Shown here one piece after another: positions 52,373-61,266 of a stretch of DNA of 64,000 nt. Positions within the stretch are counted from its first letter, which is position 1. Every line of letters starts with the position of its first letter. The stretch lies in assembly GCA_023898765.1 (NCBI GenBank), contig CP060238.1, positions 1,612,001 through 1,676,000 of the forward strand, in the 5' to 3' direction. This DNA comes from Rhodospirillales bacterium. Lineage in GTDB: Bacteria > Pseudomonadota > Alphaproteobacteria > Micavibrionales > Micavibrionaceae. The notes under the pieces are model-generated. The model worked only from the letters and a program-made list of their open reading frames with translations. It was not told the origin of the DNA and searched no databases. A program made the translations under genes and the position numbers.

Positions 52373-52603
52373 ATGACGCCGGAAGACTATCTCTGCGCGC
52401 CCGTCGTCAAGCATTCCGTGAAGATTGCGGGGCACGCTACCAGTGTTTCAATCGAAAAGCCTTTTTGGGATTTGTTAAACCGGGACGCGCAAAAGCGCGG
52501 CCTGTCCCTCAATGCGCTCATCACCGAAATCGACGAGGCGCGCGGGACGAATCTTTCCAGCGCGCTGCGCCTTTACGTGCTGCACAATCTAACGCAGCAA
52601 TAA
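52373..52603 (+). CDS. ribbon-helix-helix domain protein
   Basis: The 76-residue product matches the RHH_4-type small proteins seen after fumC in alphaproteobacteria: VKIAGHATSVSIEKPFWDLL, then KRGLSLNALITEIDEARG and LSSALRLYVLHNL. It is probably a DNA-binding protein related to AraC/Arc-type folds, with unknown targets. The start is four bases after fumC. The ends of this gene and the convergent asmA are one base apart. Confidence 0.85.
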   Translation: MTPEDYLCAPVVKHSVKIAGHATSVSIEKPFWDLLNRDAQKRGLSLNALITEIDEARGTNLSSALRLYVLHNLTQQ

Positions 52604-52604
52604 C

Positions 52605-55600
52605 CTAACGCAGCAACCCCTCCAGAACGCCTTTAATGGCCTCTTCCGGCGTGATTTCCTGCTGCTGTTGCTGCTGTGCGGGCTGCGGCGCCTCTTCTTG
52701 TGCGGGCGCCCAGCTATCGGCAGGATCGGCGGCAGGTTGTTGTTGCTGCGCAGGCGCCTGCTCTTGCGCCGGGGAGGCTTCACCGGCCTGCGGGGATTGC
52801 TGCTGCGGTAAAATCCCGAATTTTTCGAGTTTTTTCCCGACGTCGCCGCCCAGCAGTTTCGGCAGTTCTTTCTGGATTTTACGCTGGATTTTGCGGTTAA
52901 AGTAATCCTGGATAATGCTCTTGCCAAACGTGTTGGCCGGATTGTCGAGCGGGCCTTTAATCGTCACCTTGAAGGGATCCAGATCGTCCACGCCTTTCAG
53001 GGATATCTCATGGACCGTATCCATGGTCCAGCGCGGCAAATTGACGTTCCCCGCCGACCGGATAACGGAAGACGGACCGTCCATCACCATCGACGTAATG
53101 TTCACGATGCCGTTTTGAATGGCGTAGGTCCCCTTGATCGTATCGAACCGCGTTTCCCCGCCGCTTGTGGTGCCGACAATCAGGTTTTCAACGGAATGCC
53201 CCATTTTTTCATCCTCCGACAACCCGCGCGCCAGACGCGCCAGATCGAAGCCTTTGATGATGACGTTCTTCCCGTCCAGCGCGGCGCTGCCGCCGAGCCC
53301 GTTGACGAGCGCATTGGGGCTGGCGCCGGCGGATTTCACGTCCATATTCAAAGACACGTCTCCGCTGGCTTTCAATTTCCGCGATCCGCTCATCGCAAAC
53401 GCAAGCGGCTCCAGCGCGACATTTGTCATGGCGCTGTCGACGGACAGGCTGAGATCCTGTCCGGCGGGCGCGGTTACATGGGAATTCAAAACGGCCTTTC
53501 CGCCGAACAGCCCGGCATTCAGGTTGTCCACCCGCAGATCCCCGTTTTTCAGGGTCAGCTTTGTGCGGGGATTGTCGAATTTCCACCCGCCATAGGTGAT
53601 GGACCGGGCGGAGATGGACAGGTCCATATCAAGGCTGCGCAGCCAGGCTGTTTCAATCCTGTTGTCGGACCAGCGCCCGCCTTTGGCGGAAGACTGCCCG
53701 CCGCCGCTGGCGGAGGACGAGGAAGCCTTTCCTTTTGATGTGGCCAAAAGACGGTCCAGCGCCAAAGGACCGGTCTGGATATCGCCGCTTACTGCGGGCC
53801 GCTCGCCAGCCATATTCGCCGTGAGAGCGCCCTCAAGCGTTGTGTCCCCGAGGCTCGCCTTCATGCCGGACAGGACATACGCGTCCCCTTTGCGGACCAT
53901 TTTCGTATAAAAATCGACTTTCTGCTGAAGCCCCGGCCCGCCGGCAAAAGACGGCGTCACAATCTGCACGGCCCGCACAAAATCCGGATGATGAAGCCCC
54001 AGCGTCAGGTTGTCCACAGCCGGTTTGTCCAGTGCGCCGGTCACAACCCCCGCTGCATCGAGCTGTCCGCTCAACGCTTTGACGTTAGAGGTAAAGTCCA
54101 GTTTTTGTGCGGATCCTTTCAGGCCCAGCGCAATCTCCGCCGCGCCGATTTTTTGCGGCAGCTTGGAAGTGTCCACCTTCAGCGTTTTCATCAGGGCATC
54201 GGCATCGGATGTTTTCCCGTACAGGTCCAGGTCTATAGCTGAAAGATCGCCGAGATTGCCGATCTGCCCCTTGGCGCTTCCGCTGGCGCCCAGCATGCTG
54301 TCGATTGACAGGGACTCCAGCACAAGGCTTGTGCCCCGGCTTTTTCCTTTCAGCCGCAACCCTTTTATATCCGTGCCGTTCAAACGGGCCTGACTGGCGC
54401 TTAAGTCAAAGGCAAGATTGACCGGCAGGGAAAAGTCCTGCAGGGGCTTTAACGCCGTTTTCAGGTCCGGCGCGCCGCTGCCTCCGCTTTCGGATTTTGC
54501 TGCAGACGCAGGCGCTTTGCTTTTTCCGCCCAGACGTGCCCGGATATCGTCGATATCAATCGTTCCGGCGGACAGGATGACCTGCGCCTCCGGTTTGCCG
54601 CCGCTGCGCGCGGCGGGCGTATAGCTCCCGCCCACCGTAAAGGATGTTTTATCGAGATTCAGCCGCCCCGTTTTTACTTTGATCGTCGCGGGCGTCACGG
54701 TTCCTTCCATGGAAAACTGCGCCGTTTTCCAGACAGACAAGGCAGGGCCGTCGTCTACAAACGCCGACAGGAAGACGGGAAGCTGGTCGAGGTTCCCTTG
54801 TGTTTCAAATGTCAGCAAGGGATCCGCCAGTGTGACAGCGCCCGTTTTTTCGGAAACGCTTGAAGAGGCAAAACTCACGCCCGCTTTGGCGTCCAGTTTT
54901 CCGCCGCCGGGAACGGACAGGATTTTGGAGGTGACCTGAATGATATTTCCCGTCTTTGCAATATCCAGCAGGATGCCTTTATAGGTTTTTCCTTTAAACG
55001 CGACCCCCTCCATTTCGATCAGGTGCCTTGCGTCAACCAGAGCCGGGACCGTCAGGCTTTCCGGCAGCAGGCCCGGCGTTTTTTTCCCGGCGGCCGTTTT
55101 TCCGGCCTGTTTCAGGCTCTCCTTGTCGTCCGGCGCTTTCGCCCTTGCTCCTTCAAACCGGTCCAGATCAAGAATGCCCTTCAGGTTCCACGCGGACTTG
55201 GCTTTGATGGGTTTGCGGTCCTTCAGGCCCGTGATTTCGATTCCGCCCTGTCCCGATATATCCCCGAACGCAAGCGAAGCGTCTTTGTAGGACAGCGCAT
55301 TGTCGTTGACGGTCAGCATGCCTTTTGCGGAAACCTTCTGCGCCAGCGCCGGAGAGGCCTTTCCGCCGGCAAAGGCTACCAACGCCGAAAGATCCCGCGC
55401 CTGCAGGGCGGTTTCCCCCTGTATTTCAAACTCCAGCCCCTTCTCGACGACACCGGAGAAACTGGCCTTCGCATCCGCTTCCGGCAGGGTTATATCCGCC
55501 CGCAGGGTAAACGAATTCTCATGCTCTTCTATTTTTCCTATATCCGCGCTGAACGCGATTTCCTGCTGTTGATAGACAAGTTTTCCTTCCGCTTCGAAAG

Positions 55601-56186
55601 GGCCTTTCAGGCTGTCTGCCGACAAATCGAGATCGATATTTTCGGCCAGATGCTGCGCCCCGGATGTATAATCGTGGTAAGAAATGCGCCCCTGCCGGAT
55701 CGAAAGACGATCCAGCGCCACTTTTTCCATCGCTCCTCCGGCGGCTTTGGCGGCCCCTTCCTGCGCGGCCGCAGGCACCGTTTCTTTTGCGCCAAGAAGC
55801 CGGTCGCTCATCCAGCCCTGACGGCCGTCCTGCATCACTTCCAGCCGGATATCGGGCTGCATCAGTTTGATGGAAGCAACCTCCATTTCCCCGCGCAGCA
55901 GGGGCAGCAGCGCAACATGCACGTCCGCATATTTCATGCTCAGCAGGTTTTCAGCCTTGACCTTTTTGGGGGCTGCAACGGAGACATCCGAAACGCGCAC
56001 GCTTGGTGACGGCAACAGGGAAAGTTTCAGGTCCCCGTCGATGCGCACATCGTAACCGCTCGCCGCTTTCACTTTTTCCACAATTTGCGGCTTGTAGCGG
56101 TTCCAGTCCACAAAAGACGGCCCCACAAGCAAGGCAAGGATCAAAAGAGACAACAGGGAAAACGAAAACAGCACCAGACGCTTCAT
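52605..56186 (-). CDS. AsmA-family protein
   Basis: Large inner-membrane/periplasmic protein of the AsmA/YhjG bridge-like lipid-transfer group. The 1193-residue product has an N-terminal transmembrane helix (about 5-22, FSLLSLLILALLVGPSF) and the AsmA N-terminus (WNRYKPQIVEKVKAASGYDVRIDGDL). A long beta-rich repeat region with the AsmA-2 C-terminal domain near 850-1090 follows. The last about 60 residues are Gln/Pro/Ala-rich. Start 56186 has GGAG eight bases upstream. It is a stand-alone gene. Confidence 0.9.
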   Translation of the reverse strand: MKRLVLFSFSLLSLLILALLVGPSFVDWNRYKPQIVEKVKAASGYDVRIDGDLKLSLLPSPSVRVSDVSVAAPKKVKAENLLSMKYADVHVALLPLLRGEMEVASIKLMQPDIRLEVMQDGRQGWMSDRLLGAKETVPAAAQEGAAKAAGGAMEKVALDRLSIRQGRISYHDYTSGAQHLAENIDLDLSADSLKGPFEAEGKLVYQQQEIAFSADIGKIEEHENSFTLRADITLPEADAKASFSGVVEKGLEFEIQGETALQARDLSALVAFAGGKASPALAQKVSAKGMLTVNDNALSYKDASLAFGDISGQGGIEITGLKDRKPIKAKSAWNLKGILDLDRFEGARAKAPDDKESLKQAGKTAAGKKTPGLLPESLTVPALVDARHLIEMEGVAFKGKTYKGILLDIAKTGNIIQVTSKILSVPGGGKLDAKAGVSFASSSVSEKTGAVTLADPLLTFETQGNLDQLPVFLSAFVDDGPALSVWKTAQFSMEGTVTPATIKVKTGRLNLDKTSFTVGGSYTPAARSGGKPEAQVILSAGTIDIDDIRARLGGKSKAPASAAKSESGGSGAPDLKTALKPLQDFSLPVNLAFDLSASQARLNGTDIKGLRLKGKSRGTSLVLESLSIDSMLGASGSAKGQIGNLGDLSAIDLDLYGKTSDADALMKTLKVDTSKLPQKIGAAEIALGLKGSAQKLDFTSNVKALSGQLDAAGVVTGALDKPAVDNLTLGLHHPDFVRAVQIVTPSFAGGPGLQQKVDFYTKMVRKGDAYVLSGMKASLGDTTLEGALTANMAGERPAVSGDIQTGPLALDRLLATSKGKASSSSASGGGQSSAKGGRWSDNRIETAWLRSLDMDLSISARSITYGGWKFDNPRTKLTLKNGDLRVDNLNAGLFGGKAVLNSHVTAPAGQDLSLSVDSAMTNVALEPLAFAMSGSRKLKASGDVSLNMDVKSAGASPNALVNGLGGSAALDGKNVIIKGFDLARLARGLSEDEKMGHSVENLIVGTTSGGETRFDTIKGTYAIQNGIVNITSMVMDGPSSVIRSAGNVNLPRWTMDTVHEISLKGVDDLDPFKVTIKGPLDNPANTFGKSIIQDYFNRKIQRKIQKELPKLLGGDVGKKLEKFGILPQQQSPQAGEASPAQEQAPAQQQQPAADPADSWAPAQEEAPQPAQQQQQQEITPEEAIKGVLEGLLR

Positions 56187-56287
56187 TGCGGACACTCCTT
56201 TATTAAAAATCATAAATAGAGACCGGCACCTTACACCAACACAGCCGCCATTGCGAGAAGATCAGAGCAAATCAAGGTATTTTATGA

Positions 56288-56316
56288 TTGACATAAAATA
56301 AACCTCTCTTTACACC
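56288..56316 (+). promoter_or_regulatory. possible promoter of the ankyrin gene
   Basis: TTGACA (56288-56293), a 17-base spacer and a weak -10 (TACACC, 56311-56316) lie 34 bases before the start at 56351. Confidence 0.35.
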
Positions 56317-56350
56317 ACTGGACGGGCAACAAGAAAAAAGGGCAAACATC

Positions 56351-56845
56351 ATGGCATCAGACCAAAACGGCATTCGTGTGATAAGGGGTGAATTTTCAGA
56401 CAGCGCAGACGATCTCGTCAAAAGGCTCTTTGGTTACGCCGCAACGGGCGATGTCGCTGCACTGAAAGGCGCGCTTCAAAAGGTAACGCCCGATATGTCC
56501 CTCATGGATAACAGGGGATTTTCCCTGGCCCATATCGCGGCCCTGAACGGCCATAAAGAGGTTCTCACAGCCCTGAAGGAAGCCGGACAGCCTGTAAACC
56601 CTTCGGATAAGGACGGACTGTCCCTGTTGAATCTTCTCCACCTGGCCATGCAGCCCGTCTCCTCATGGGATTCTGATCTGACGTTTTCCAGCGCCTCACA
56701 TCCTGTCACCTTCGAAGAACAGAAGAGGAGCAATATGTTTTATGATATGGGCCAGCATATCAAAGGACTGCTCGGCCCGGATTATGCTGACAATTCGCTT
56801 CTGGAAAGGGTTTTGCGCTTTTTAAATCCGCCTGGACCACGGTAA
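56351..56845 (+). CDS. ankyrin-repeat protein, 164 residues
   Basis: The product has about two ankyrin repeats (residues about 28-95: LFGYAATGDVAALKGALQK, then NRGFSLAHIAALNGHKEVLTALKEAGQPVNPSDKDGLSLLNLL). A polar C-terminal region of about 70 residues without recognisable domain follows. It has no signal peptide. It is probably a protein-binding module, with unknown partner. AAGGG is eight bases before the ATG. It is an orphan between asmA (divergent) and the cyclic-nucleotide-binding gene (convergent). Confidence 0.8.
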   Translation: MASDQNGIRVIRGEFSDSADDLVKRLFGYAATGDVAALKGALQKVTPDMSLMDNRGFSLAHIAALNGHKEVLTALKEAGQPVNPSDKDGLSLLNLLHLAMQPVSSWDSDLTFSSASHPVTFEEQKRSNMFYDMGQHIKGLLGPDYADNSLLERVLRFLNPPGPR

Positions 56846-56861
56846 AACCGGGCGAAAGGTT

Positions 56862-57413
56862 TTACGATTTCCCGTCTTCCGGTCCGTACCGTTCCTGAAA
56901 GTCCTCGATCGCGGCCAGAAACTCCTCGAGCGGGGGAAGGACGGTATTCTGAAAGAGCGCCTGCTGCTTTTGCGGCAGGGCGCCTGAAATGTTCTGGTAG
57001 ATCACGCGCGCCGTGTCCTTCAAATCGTCCATATTGCTCTTTTTGCTGACCAGTGAATTGTTCACATCCACCATGCGCTTGGTCATCATATGGACCACCG
57101 CCCGGATGGTCGAATCCGTATCTTTCAATTTGTCCATAAACTGCTGGCGGCCAATAACGATGAGATTGCAGTCTTCCAGCGCCTGAACGCTGGCCGTACG
57201 GGGGCCGTCGAAAATGAGGGCCATTTCACCGATAATCTCGCCAATCCCGAGACGGGAGAGTTCGACCTCCCGCCCTTCATGGCTGGTATAAACGCGCACG
57301 CTTCCGGACTGGATTAAAAAGGCCTGGGCCCCGAACGTCCCCTCCTCTATCACAACCGCGCCTTCCGGGACAAAGCGCCTCTCCAGAATAACCGTTTCTC
57401 TCCGCCGTGCCAT
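56862..57413 (-). CDS. cyclic-nucleotide-binding-domain protein without a DNA-binding domain
   Basis: The 183-residue product has a cNMP-binding (Crp-like) beta-roll at about 1-120. The core reads VPEGAVVIEEGTFGAQAFLIQSGSVRVYTS, GEIIGEMALIFDGPRTASVQALEDC and IGRQQFMDKL. A helical tail (about 120-183) follows, with no helix-turn-helix. It is therefore probably not a transcription factor. It starts nine bases after phaB and appears to be the last gene of phaA-phaB, so it may link PHA metabolism to a nucleotide signal. Confidence 0.85.
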   Translation of the reverse strand: MARRRETVILERRFVPEGAVVIEEGTFGAQAFLIQSGSVRVYTSHEGREVELSRLGIGEIIGEMALIFDGPRTASVQALEDCNLIVIGRQQFMDKLKDTDSTIRAVVHMMTKRMVDVNNSLVSKKSNMDDLKDTARVIYQNISGALPQKQQALFQNTVLPPLEEFLAAIEDFQERYGPEDGKS

Positions 57414-57422
57414 TCTTTTTCC

Positions 57423-58148
57423 TTATACCATATACTGGCCGCCATTGGCCGTAATTGTCGATCCGGTTATAAATCCCGCTTTTTCCGACGCCAGAAAAAC
57501 AACGATATCCGCGATATCCCGGCGGTCGCCCATGTGCCCTACAGGAATTTGCTGCACAATAGAGGCAAGAATATCCTGATTCATGTCCGCCGTCATCTGC
57601 GTTTCGATATAGCCCGGGCAAATGGCGTTCACCGTAATGTTTTTCCGGGCGCTTTCCTGCGCCAGTGCCTTGGTAAACCCTAGAATGCCCGCTTTCGCCG
57701 CCGCATAATTCGTCTGGCCTATTTGCCCTTTCTGGCCGTTTATGGAGCTGATATTAATGATCCGGCCAAAGCCCCGCTCCCGCATCCCGCCGACCACCGC
57801 GCGGCACATGCTGAAACAGGAGGTCAGATTCGTCTCAATAATATCGTGCCAGTTTTCCTCCGGCATTTTGTGCAAAAACCCGTCTTTCATTTTCCCGGCA
57901 TTGTTGACAAGAACGGAGATATCTCCCATTTCTTCTGCGATCTGCGCGCAGGATTCCTGACAAGAGCTGAAATTCGCCACATCGAATTTGAAACATTTCG
58001 CGCCGGTCTCTTCCTCGCATTTTTTGGCCGCCTCTTCATCGCCGTGATAGGTCGCCGCGACGTCGTATCCGGCCTCCCGCAGACCGTGAACGATCCCCAG
58101 CCCGATCCCGCGCGTTCCGCCCGTTACAATTGCCACGCCTTTGCTCAT
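57423..58148 (-). CDS. phaB: acetoacetyl-CoA reductase (PhaB)
   Basis: NADPH-dependent SDR-family enzyme reducing acetoacetyl-CoA to (R)-3-hydroxybutyryl-CoA. The 241-residue product has TGGTRGIGLGIVHGL, the NNAGKMKDG motif, catalytic Ser in NISSINGQKGQIGQ and the YAAAKAG active-site Tyr/Lys. The PhaB-type NISSINGQKGQ sequence distinguishes it from FabG. Start 58148 overlaps the phaA stop by four bases (ATGA). Confidence 0.93.
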   Translation of the reverse strand: MSKGVAIVTGGTRGIGLGIVHGLREAGYDVAATYHGDEEAAKKCEEETGAKCFKFDVANFSSCQESCAQIAEEMGDISVLVNNAGKMKDGFLHKMPEENWHDIIETNLTSCFSMCRAVVGGMRERGFGRIINISSINGQKGQIGQTNYAAAKAGILGFTKALAQESARKNITVNAICPGYIETQMTADMNQDILASIVQQIPVGHMGDRRDIADIVVFLASEKAGFITGSTITANGGQYMV

Positions 58149-59359
58149 GATAGTGCCTTCCATTCGTCCATGGTTCCATCCCGCAGGACGCACATTGCAA
58201 TTCCCATGCCGCCGCCGATGCACAACGTGGCAAGCCCTTTTTTCGCGTCCCGGCGCGCCATTTCATGCAGCAAGGTCACCAGAACCCGCGTGCCGGACGC
58301 CCCGATCGGATGGCCCAGAGCAATCGCGCCGCCATTGACATTTGTCTTGCCCGCGTCGAACGCCATTTCCTTCATCACGCAGCAGGCCTGCGCCGCGAAC
58401 GCTTCGTTGGATTCGATTAAATCCAGATCCTCCACGCCCCACCCCGCCTTTTCGAGCGCTTTTCGGGAGGCCGGAACCGGCCCTGTGCCCATCACGGCCG
58501 GGTCGACGCCGGCCGTTGCCCAGGACGCAATGCCGGCAAGAGGTTTCAGTCCCCTTTTCTTCGCTTCGCTGGCCCGCATCAAAAGAACCACGGCTGCGCC
58601 GTCATTGATGCCGGAGGCATTCGCCGCCGTGACGGTGCCGTCTTTTTTGAAAACGGGTTTTAATTTGGACAGGCTTTCTGCCGTGACCCCGGCGCGTGGA
58701 AATTCATCCTTGTCTACAAGAACTTCTTCCTTCCTGACCTGAACAGGAACAGGCACTATTTCCGCAGCAAAACGCCCGCCCTCGATCGCGGCCTGCGCCT
58801 TTTGCTGCGAGTGCGCCGCGAACGCATCCTGATCCTCGCGGCTGATGCCGTATTGCTGCGCGATATTCTCTGCCGTCAGCCCCATATGGTAGTCGTTGAA
58901 AATATCCCACAGCCCGTCCTGGATCATCGTGTCGCGCATCTCGCCGCTTCCCATTTTCAGGCCCTCGCGCAAATGCATACAATGGGGTGACGCGCTCATG
59001 TTTTCCTGGCCGCCGCACAGCATGATGTTTGAATCCCCGTTCAAAATCGCCTGCGCGCCCAGCGCCACGCTCCGCAGACCCGAGCCGCAAACCTGATTGA
59101 TCGTAAAGGCCGTTTTGCTCTCGGGGATTCCGGCTCCCATCGCCGCCTGCCGCGCCGGGTTCTGGCCAGCTCCGGCCGTCAAGACCTGCCCCATAATGAC
59201 CTCGTCAACCTCTTCCGGCGAAACGGACGCCTCCTGAAGCGCCGCAACAATCACGGCCCGGCCCAGATCATGCGCAGGGGTTTTGGCAAACTGGCCGTTG
59301 AAACTGCCGATGGCAGTCCGTTTGGCGGAGACGATAACAACAGGATCTTGTGCACGCAT
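58145..59359 (-). CDS. phaA: acetyl-CoA acetyltransferase (beta-ketothiolase, PhaA type)
   Basis: Condenses two acetyl-CoA to acetoacetyl-CoA, the first step of PHB synthesis. The 404-residue product has the acyl-enzyme Cys in INQVCGSGLRSVALGAQ, the NVNGGAIALGHPIGASG histidine motif and the second Cys in IGGGMGIAMCVLRDG. An ATG at 59359 is used (TTG 59368 also in frame). It heads the phaA-phaB-cNMP unit. Confidence 0.94.
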   Translation of the reverse strand: MRAQDPVVIVSAKRTAIGSFNGQFAKTPAHDLGRAVIVAALQEASVSPEEVDEVIMGQVLTAGAGQNPARQAAMGAGIPESKTAFTINQVCGSGLRSVALGAQAILNGDSNIMLCGGQENMSASPHCMHLREGLKMGSGEMRDTMIQDGLWDIFNDYHMGLTAENIAQQYGISREDQDAFAAHSQQKAQAAIEGGRFAAEIVPVPVQVRKEEVLVDKDEFPRAGVTAESLSKLKPVFKKDGTVTAANASGINDGAAVVLLMRASEAKKRGLKPLAGIASWATAGVDPAVMGTGPVPASRKALEKAGWGVEDLDLIESNEAFAAQACCVMKEMAFDAGKTNVNGGAIALGHPIGASGTRVLVTLLHEMARRDAKKGLATLCIGGGMGIAMCVLRDGTMDEWKALS

Positions 59360-59471
59360 GGGAAACAACTTTCAAAAGAAGAATTAAACGACAAACCACC
59401 GCGGACAATACCCTCATGCTCCCTCCGTTTCAAGACCGATCGCCCGTTAAATCAAAATGAAAGCTTGCCGC

Positions 59472-60557
59472 TTACTCTTTTTCGCCGAGCCAGTTCGCAA
59501 TCGGCTGCCAGATATCTTCGACGGACCTTTCCCCGGCGATCAGGCCGATATGCCCTGTCCGGGCTTCCAGATAATCGGCGCCTTCTATTTCGCCGGCAAG
59601 GGCTTTGGCCGATTCCGGCGGCACAAGACGGTCCCGCTCCGCCGTAACGATCAGGGCCGGAAGTTGGAGGGTTTTGGGCCTGATATACGTCCCGCACACC
59701 TGCCAGTTGCCGTGCGCGGGAAGATTGTTTTTGTACCAGTCCCGCAGGCAGCCCTGCCCGAGCCTTTCCGGTAAATCGACCCCGTTATTGAGCCACTCCT
59801 CCACCGCCACAAAGCGGACAGCTTTTGGATCGTCGTCCTCCAGCCCCGCAAAATCCGAAAATTTCCGGACCAGTTGCTGCGGGTCCAGATTTGCGAAAAC
59901 CGTCTGGATCCATTGCGAGGGTAACAGCCCCCGCTGTCCCATCAGGGTGTTTGCGCTGGGTTCATAAAAGGAAATGCTCTTTGAAAGCACCTGGTCTCCC
60001 GCCTTGAAATCCCACGGCGCGGCCAGAAAAACGGCGCTATGAACCAATGCGCCTTCCAGTTGCGCGGCTGCGGCCAAAAGCGTCCCGCCCATGCAATAAC
60101 CCAGCGTATGAAGCGGCCGCCCGCAGTCCTGCGACACGGCCTTCAGACCGGGCAAAAGTCTCTCCCTGAAAAGGGAGTCAAAATTTCTTTGCCCCCTGTC
60201 CTGCGTGCTCTCCCCCCAGTCCAGCAAAAAGACATCCCTGTCTTTTGCCATCCAGCGCAAAAAACTCCGCTCCGGCAAAAGGTCGAAAATATGCGCCTTG
60301 TTAATCATGGAGGGAAGGAGGAAAAGCGGACGGCCGCCCCCGCCTGCCATCTTGAAAATCCTGACCTCTCCGCTTTTCCAGAAAACAGGGAGCTCGGGCC
60401 GGTCATCCTTGTAAGGATGGGCCTGGTACTTTTTAATCCCGGTCATAAGGCTTTGCAGCATTTCCTGCCCTGCCGGACCTTTTTGCATACAGACAGATGT
60501 CGCCAGCGCAAGATGAATGGGCAGGGGTGTCGGGCCGAGACGGGTTATATCAGTCAT
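59472..60557 (-). CDS. PHA synthase-like alpha/beta hydrolase, class III PhaC type
   Basis: The 361-residue product has the PhaC catalytic triad: Cys155 in GYCMGG, Asp309 in TAERDRLVPP and His336 in RTGHIGLIAG. Size and triad positions match the PhaC subunit of class III synthases. The PSMINKAHIFDLLPERS and DVFLLDWGE stretches fit this too. A PhaE partner is not seen nearby. It may be a second synthase with a different chain length or substrate, or a depolymerase-like relative. ATG 60557 is used (GTG 60566 in frame). Divergent from phaR. Confidence 0.82.
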   Translation of the reverse strand: MTDITRLGPTPLPIHLALATSVCMQKGPAGQEMLQSLMTGIKKYQAHPYKDDRPELPVFWKSGEVRIFKMAGGGGRPLFLLPSMINKAHIFDLLPERSFLRWMAKDRDVFLLDWGESTQDRGQRNFDSLFRERLLPGLKAVSQDCGRPLHTLGYCMGGTLLAAAAQLEGALVHSAVFLAAPWDFKAGDQVLSKSISFYEPSANTLMGQRGLLPSQWIQTVFANLDPQQLVRKFSDFAGLEDDDPKAVRFVAVEEWLNNGVDLPERLGQGCLRDWYKNNLPAHGNWQVCGTYIRPKTLQLPALIVTAERDRLVPPESAKALAGEIEGADYLEARTGHIGLIAGERSVEDIWQPIANWLGEKE

Positions 60558-60595
60558 AAAAGCCACTATGCGCCAAATGATTTACAAGCGCAGCA

Positions 60596-60660
60596 AATTT
60601 TTATTCTTTTGCTTTGCAACAAAATCGTGCATACTGGAAAGATATTCCATTGCAGCAAAG
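60596..60660. promoter_or_regulatory. candidate PhaR operator region
   Basis: The divergent space between the PhaC-like gene and phaR holds TTGC-TTT-GCAA (60609-60619), a perfect short palindrome. Further GCAGCA, GTGCAT and TTGCAG(C) words lie around it. PhaR proteins are known to bind TGC/GCA-rich dyads, so autoregulation is likely; this remains an inference. Confidence 0.45.
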
Positions 60661-60679
60661 AAGAAGAAAGGGCGACCTT

Positions 60680-61186
60680 ATGGCTACGTCTAAAAAGAAG
60701 AGTAATGAACCTACTGTGATAAAAAAATATGCGAACCGCCGTCTGTACGACACGGGGCGCAGCAGCTATGTAACGCTTGATGATTTGTGCGAAATGGTCA
60801 AAGACGGCTATGACTTCGTTGTCTGCGATGCAAAATCCGGCGAAGACCTGACCCGTCAGGTCCTCACCCAGATCATCGTCGATCAGGAATCCAAGGAAGG
60901 CCAGAATTTACTGCCCGTCGGGTTCTTGCGCGACCTGATCGGTTTTTACGGCGACAATGTCGGCACGCTTGTCCCGAACTATCTGGAGCAAAGCCTTCAG
61001 GCGTTTTCCAAAAACCAGGAAGAACTGCGGGACCAGATCAACAAATCCATTGAAGGCATGTTTCAGGTTCCCAATATGGACGAAATCAACAAACAGAACA
61101 TGGCGATGCTGGAAAATACGATAAAGATGTTTTCCAATTTTACCCCCATGGGGCCGATGGGCGGAAGCCTGAACGAAGAGAAGTAA
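60680..61186 (+). CDS. phaR: polyhydroxyalkanoate synthesis repressor PhaR
   Basis: DNA- and PHA-binding regulator that represses phasin and its own gene. The 168-residue product has the PHB/PHA accumulation DNA-binding domain (VIKKYANRRLYDTGRSSYVTLDDL, about 13-35). A PHB-binding helical middle (GQNLLPVGFLRDLIGFYGDN) and a C-terminal helix follow. Start 60680 is preferred; a frame back to 60614 lacks family sequence. Only a weak GGG-type SD is visible. Confidence 0.95.
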   Translation: MATSKKKSNEPTVIKKYANRRLYDTGRSSYVTLDDLCEMVKDGYDFVVCDAKSGEDLTRQVLTQIIVDQESKEGQNLLPVGFLRDLIGFYGDNVGTLVPNYLEQSLQAFSKNQEELRDQINKSIEGMFQVPNMDEINKQNMAMLENTIKMFSNFTPMGPMGGSLNEEK

Positions 61187-61224
61187 ATTTTTTCTGTTCC
61201 CGGCCGTGATATCCGGAACAAAAC

Positions 61225-61257
61225 AAGCGCTGCCTGGATTTTCAGGCGGCGCTTTTC
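61225..61257 (+). terminator. terminator of phaR, possibly bidirectional
   Basis: AAGCGC-TGCCTG-GATTTT-CAGGCGGCGCTTTT forms a strong stem, followed by T-rich sequence on the plus strand. The minus strand also ends in T-rich sequence, so it may stop the convergent coiled-coil gene as well. Confidence 0.75.
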
Positions 61258-61266
61258 TTTGCCTCT

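Noticed and set aside
50926..52374. 482-codon open frame opposite fumC
   Set aside because: Antisense to an intact fumarase with all signatures; no SD, and the sequence looks like reverse-strand translation.
56247..56275. Possible fourth copy of the palindromic repeat (GCCATTGCGAGAAG...AATCAAGG)
   Set aside because: Only a degraded left arm is visible, with no matching right arm, so it could be chance or an old remnant.
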